Below are positions 62,843-64,000 of a DNA stretch of 64,000 nucleotides, one piece after another. This DNA is from an uncultured Paracoccaceae bacterium (lineage in GTDB: Bacteria > Pseudomonadota > Alphaproteobacteria > Rhodobacterales > Rhodobacteraceae): positions 62,001 through 126,000 of the forward strand of contig CANMMF010000004.1 of NCBI GenBank assembly GCA_947498985.1. Reading direction: 5' to 3'. The position numbers and the translations under genes are program-made. Below the pieces are notes generated by a model. It saw nothing but the letters and a program-made list of their open reading frames with translations. It did not search any database and was not told the DNA's origin. Each line of letters opens with the position of its first letter. The stretch's first letter is position 1.

Positions 62843-64000
62843 TCAGGACGCGTTTTCGACCTCGTCTTCCTCGACCCGCGCGATCCGGCCGCCGGATTTC
62901 TGGCTTGTGACCACCCCCAGCGATTTCAGCTTGCGGTGCAGAGCCGAGCGCTCCATGCCGACAAAATTCGCTGTCCGCGAGATATTGCCGCCAAACCGGT
63001 TGATCTGGGTCAGCAGGTATTCGCGCTCGAACGCCTCGCGGGCCTCGCGTAGCGGCAGTGTCGCCAGCGTGCCCGAAAGCACCACCCGGCCCTCGCCCTC
63101 TTCCGGTGCCGCCGATTCCTGAGGCAACTCGCGCGCCTCGATCGGATCGCTGCCATCGCCCAGGATCAGCACTCGCTCGATCAGGTTCTTCAGCTGCCGT
63201 ACATTGCCGGGCCAGGTCATGGTCTGCATCAGCGCCACCGCGTCGCCGGAGATCTTGCGCAGCGGCAGACCCTGGCTCTGGTTGCATTCACCGATGAAGT
63301 GGTCGGCCAGCACCGGGATGTCCTCGCGCCGTTCGGCCAGCGACGGCACCCCGATCGGCACCACGTTCAACCGGTGGAACAGCTCCTCGCGGAACCGACC
63401 ACCGGCGATTTCCGCCTTGAGATCGCGGTTGGTCGAGGAGATCACCCGCAGATCGACCCGCACCTTGTCCGACCCGCCGACCCGGGTGAAGGACTGATCC
63501 ACCAGCACCCGCAGGATCTTGGACTGCGTGCCCAGCGGCATGTCGGCCACCTCGTCGAAATAGATCACGCCGCCATGCGCCTGCTCCAGCAGACCGGGCT
63601 CCACCCCGCGCTTGGCGCTTTCGCGGCCAAAGAGCATCGCCTCCATCATATCAGGCTCCACGCCCGCGCAATTGACCGTCACAAACGGCCCGCCCGCGCG
63701 GTTGGAGCGGGCATGGATATAGCGCGCCGCCACTTCCTTGCCGCTGCCCGCAGGCCCCGCCAGCATCACCCGGCCGTTGGATTTCGTGACCTTGTCGAGC
63801 TGGCTCACCAGCGCGCGGAACGCCGCACTTTCGCCGATCATTTCGGCGGCCTTGACCTCGCCGCGCTTGAGCTTGTGGTTCTCGCGCCGCAGCCGCGAGG
63901 TTTCCATCGCGCGCCGGATCACCACCAGCAACTGGTCGATATTGAACGGCTTTTCGATGAAGTCGTAGGCGCCCTGCTTGATCGCGGCGACCGCGATCTC
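62843..64000 (-). CDS. ntrX: NtrX-type response regulator (5' end outside window)
   Basis: 386 codons are visible; the frame is open to the window edge. It begins in the receiver domain (KQGAYDFIEKPF with the conserved Lys). The AAA+ domain has Walker A GPAGSGKE and Walker B VIYFDEV, with the R-fingers in REELFHRLNVV. The C-terminal helix-turn-helix is VGMERSALHRKLKSLGV, the NtrX form. The L1 loop usually GAFTGA is absent: LFGRESAKRGVEPGLLEQA stands there, so binding of sigma54 in the classic way is unlikely. NtrX acts with the NtrY sensor in nitrogen and redox control in alphaproteobacteria. Confidence 0.92.
   Translation of the reverse strand, partial: EIAVAAIKQGAYDFIEKPFNIDQLLVVIRRAMETSRLRRENHKLKRGEVKAAEMIGESAAFRALVSQLDKVTKSNGRVMLAGPAGSGKEVAARYIHARSNRAGGPFVTVNCAGVEPDMMEAMLFGRESAKRGVEPGLLEQAHGGVIYFDEVADMPLGTQSKILRVLVDQSFTRVGGSDKVRVDLRVISSTNRDLKAEIAGGRFREELFHRLNVVPIGVPSLAERREDIPVLADHFIGECNQSQGLPLRKISGDAVALMQTMTWPGNVRQLKNLIERVLILGDGSDPIEARELPQESAAPEEGEGRVVLSGTLATLPLREAREAFEREYLLTQINRFGGNISRTANFVGMERSALHRKLKSLGVVTSQKSGGRIARVEEDEVENAS

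Overview
This is a high-GC chromosomal segment from an alphaproteobacterium, most likely a member of the Rhodobacterales (Roseobacter group). The evidence is the ccm/hel cytochrome-c maturation operon ordered as in Rhodobacter, a surE-pcm-nlpD block, an NtrX-type regulator with the alphaproteobacterial C-terminal helix-turn-helix, several protein families that I know mainly from Rhodobacterales, and a GC-rich intergenic repeat of the kind seen in that order. I see no rRNA, tRNA, CRISPR array, prophage or intact insertion sequence. Most of the window is housekeeping DNA with small accessory islands.

Layout. 1-1826 (minus): a MoxR ATPase and a VWA/CoxE-like partner. 2038-7929 (plus): a surface-glycan-like cluster with three paralogous family-2 glycosyltransferases, a sulfotransferase, a degenerate-sulfotransferase/glycosyltransferase fusion and an FkbM methyltransferase. 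8217-13061: an alpha/beta-hydrolase-like protein, pyrC, pyrE and dnaB. 13075-15883: a broken VOC gene, then cobC-like, cobS and cobT (minus). 16008-21579 (plus): alr, an MlaE/MlaF-type ABC pair, two membrane proteins, radA and a CvpA protein. 21590-22783 (minus): a winged-helix/hydrolase fusion. 22944-28897 (plus): a small basic protein, purF, a PilP-like domain, an SDR, surE, pcm and an nlpD-like lipoprotein. 29531-32919 (minus): mltG, fabF and a glycosyltransferase-like protein. 33156-34711 (plus): rsgA and a DUF2934 protein with a histone-H1-like tail.

34726-38434 (minus): two tandem M20 amidohydrolases and argE. 38591-39046: a single-domain receiver. 39353-45261: a complete peptide-type ABC importer, with a double ATPase diverging from the binding protein and two permeases. 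45467-46516: a YeeE/YedE sulfur-transport-like protein. 46636-49720 (minus): DUF3422, DUF6314, a small secreted protein and a secreted protein with a VHL-beta-like C-terminus. 49869-52076 (plus): purB, a tiny cysteine-containing secreted protein with its own promoter and terminator, and a TPR protein. 52389-54258: a receiver protein diverging from an orphan FliG. 54331-55931: a lipid A acyltransferase and a DUF1223 protein. 56174-59341: aconitase followed by an SDR remnant. 59711-62472 (minus): ccmG, ccmD, ccmC, ccmB and ccmA. 62843-64000 (minus): the C-terminal part of NtrX.

The points most worth attention are the sulfotransferase/glycosyltransferase cluster with its fusion protein, a modular intergenic palindromic element present in at least six copies (one expanded into four 25-bp tandem units), the VHL-beta-like secreted protein, the NtrX that lacks the GAFTGA loop, and the orphan FliG beside a receiver gene. 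No clearly new multi-gene defence or mobile system is visible; the glycan cluster is the best candidate for an undescribed pathway.
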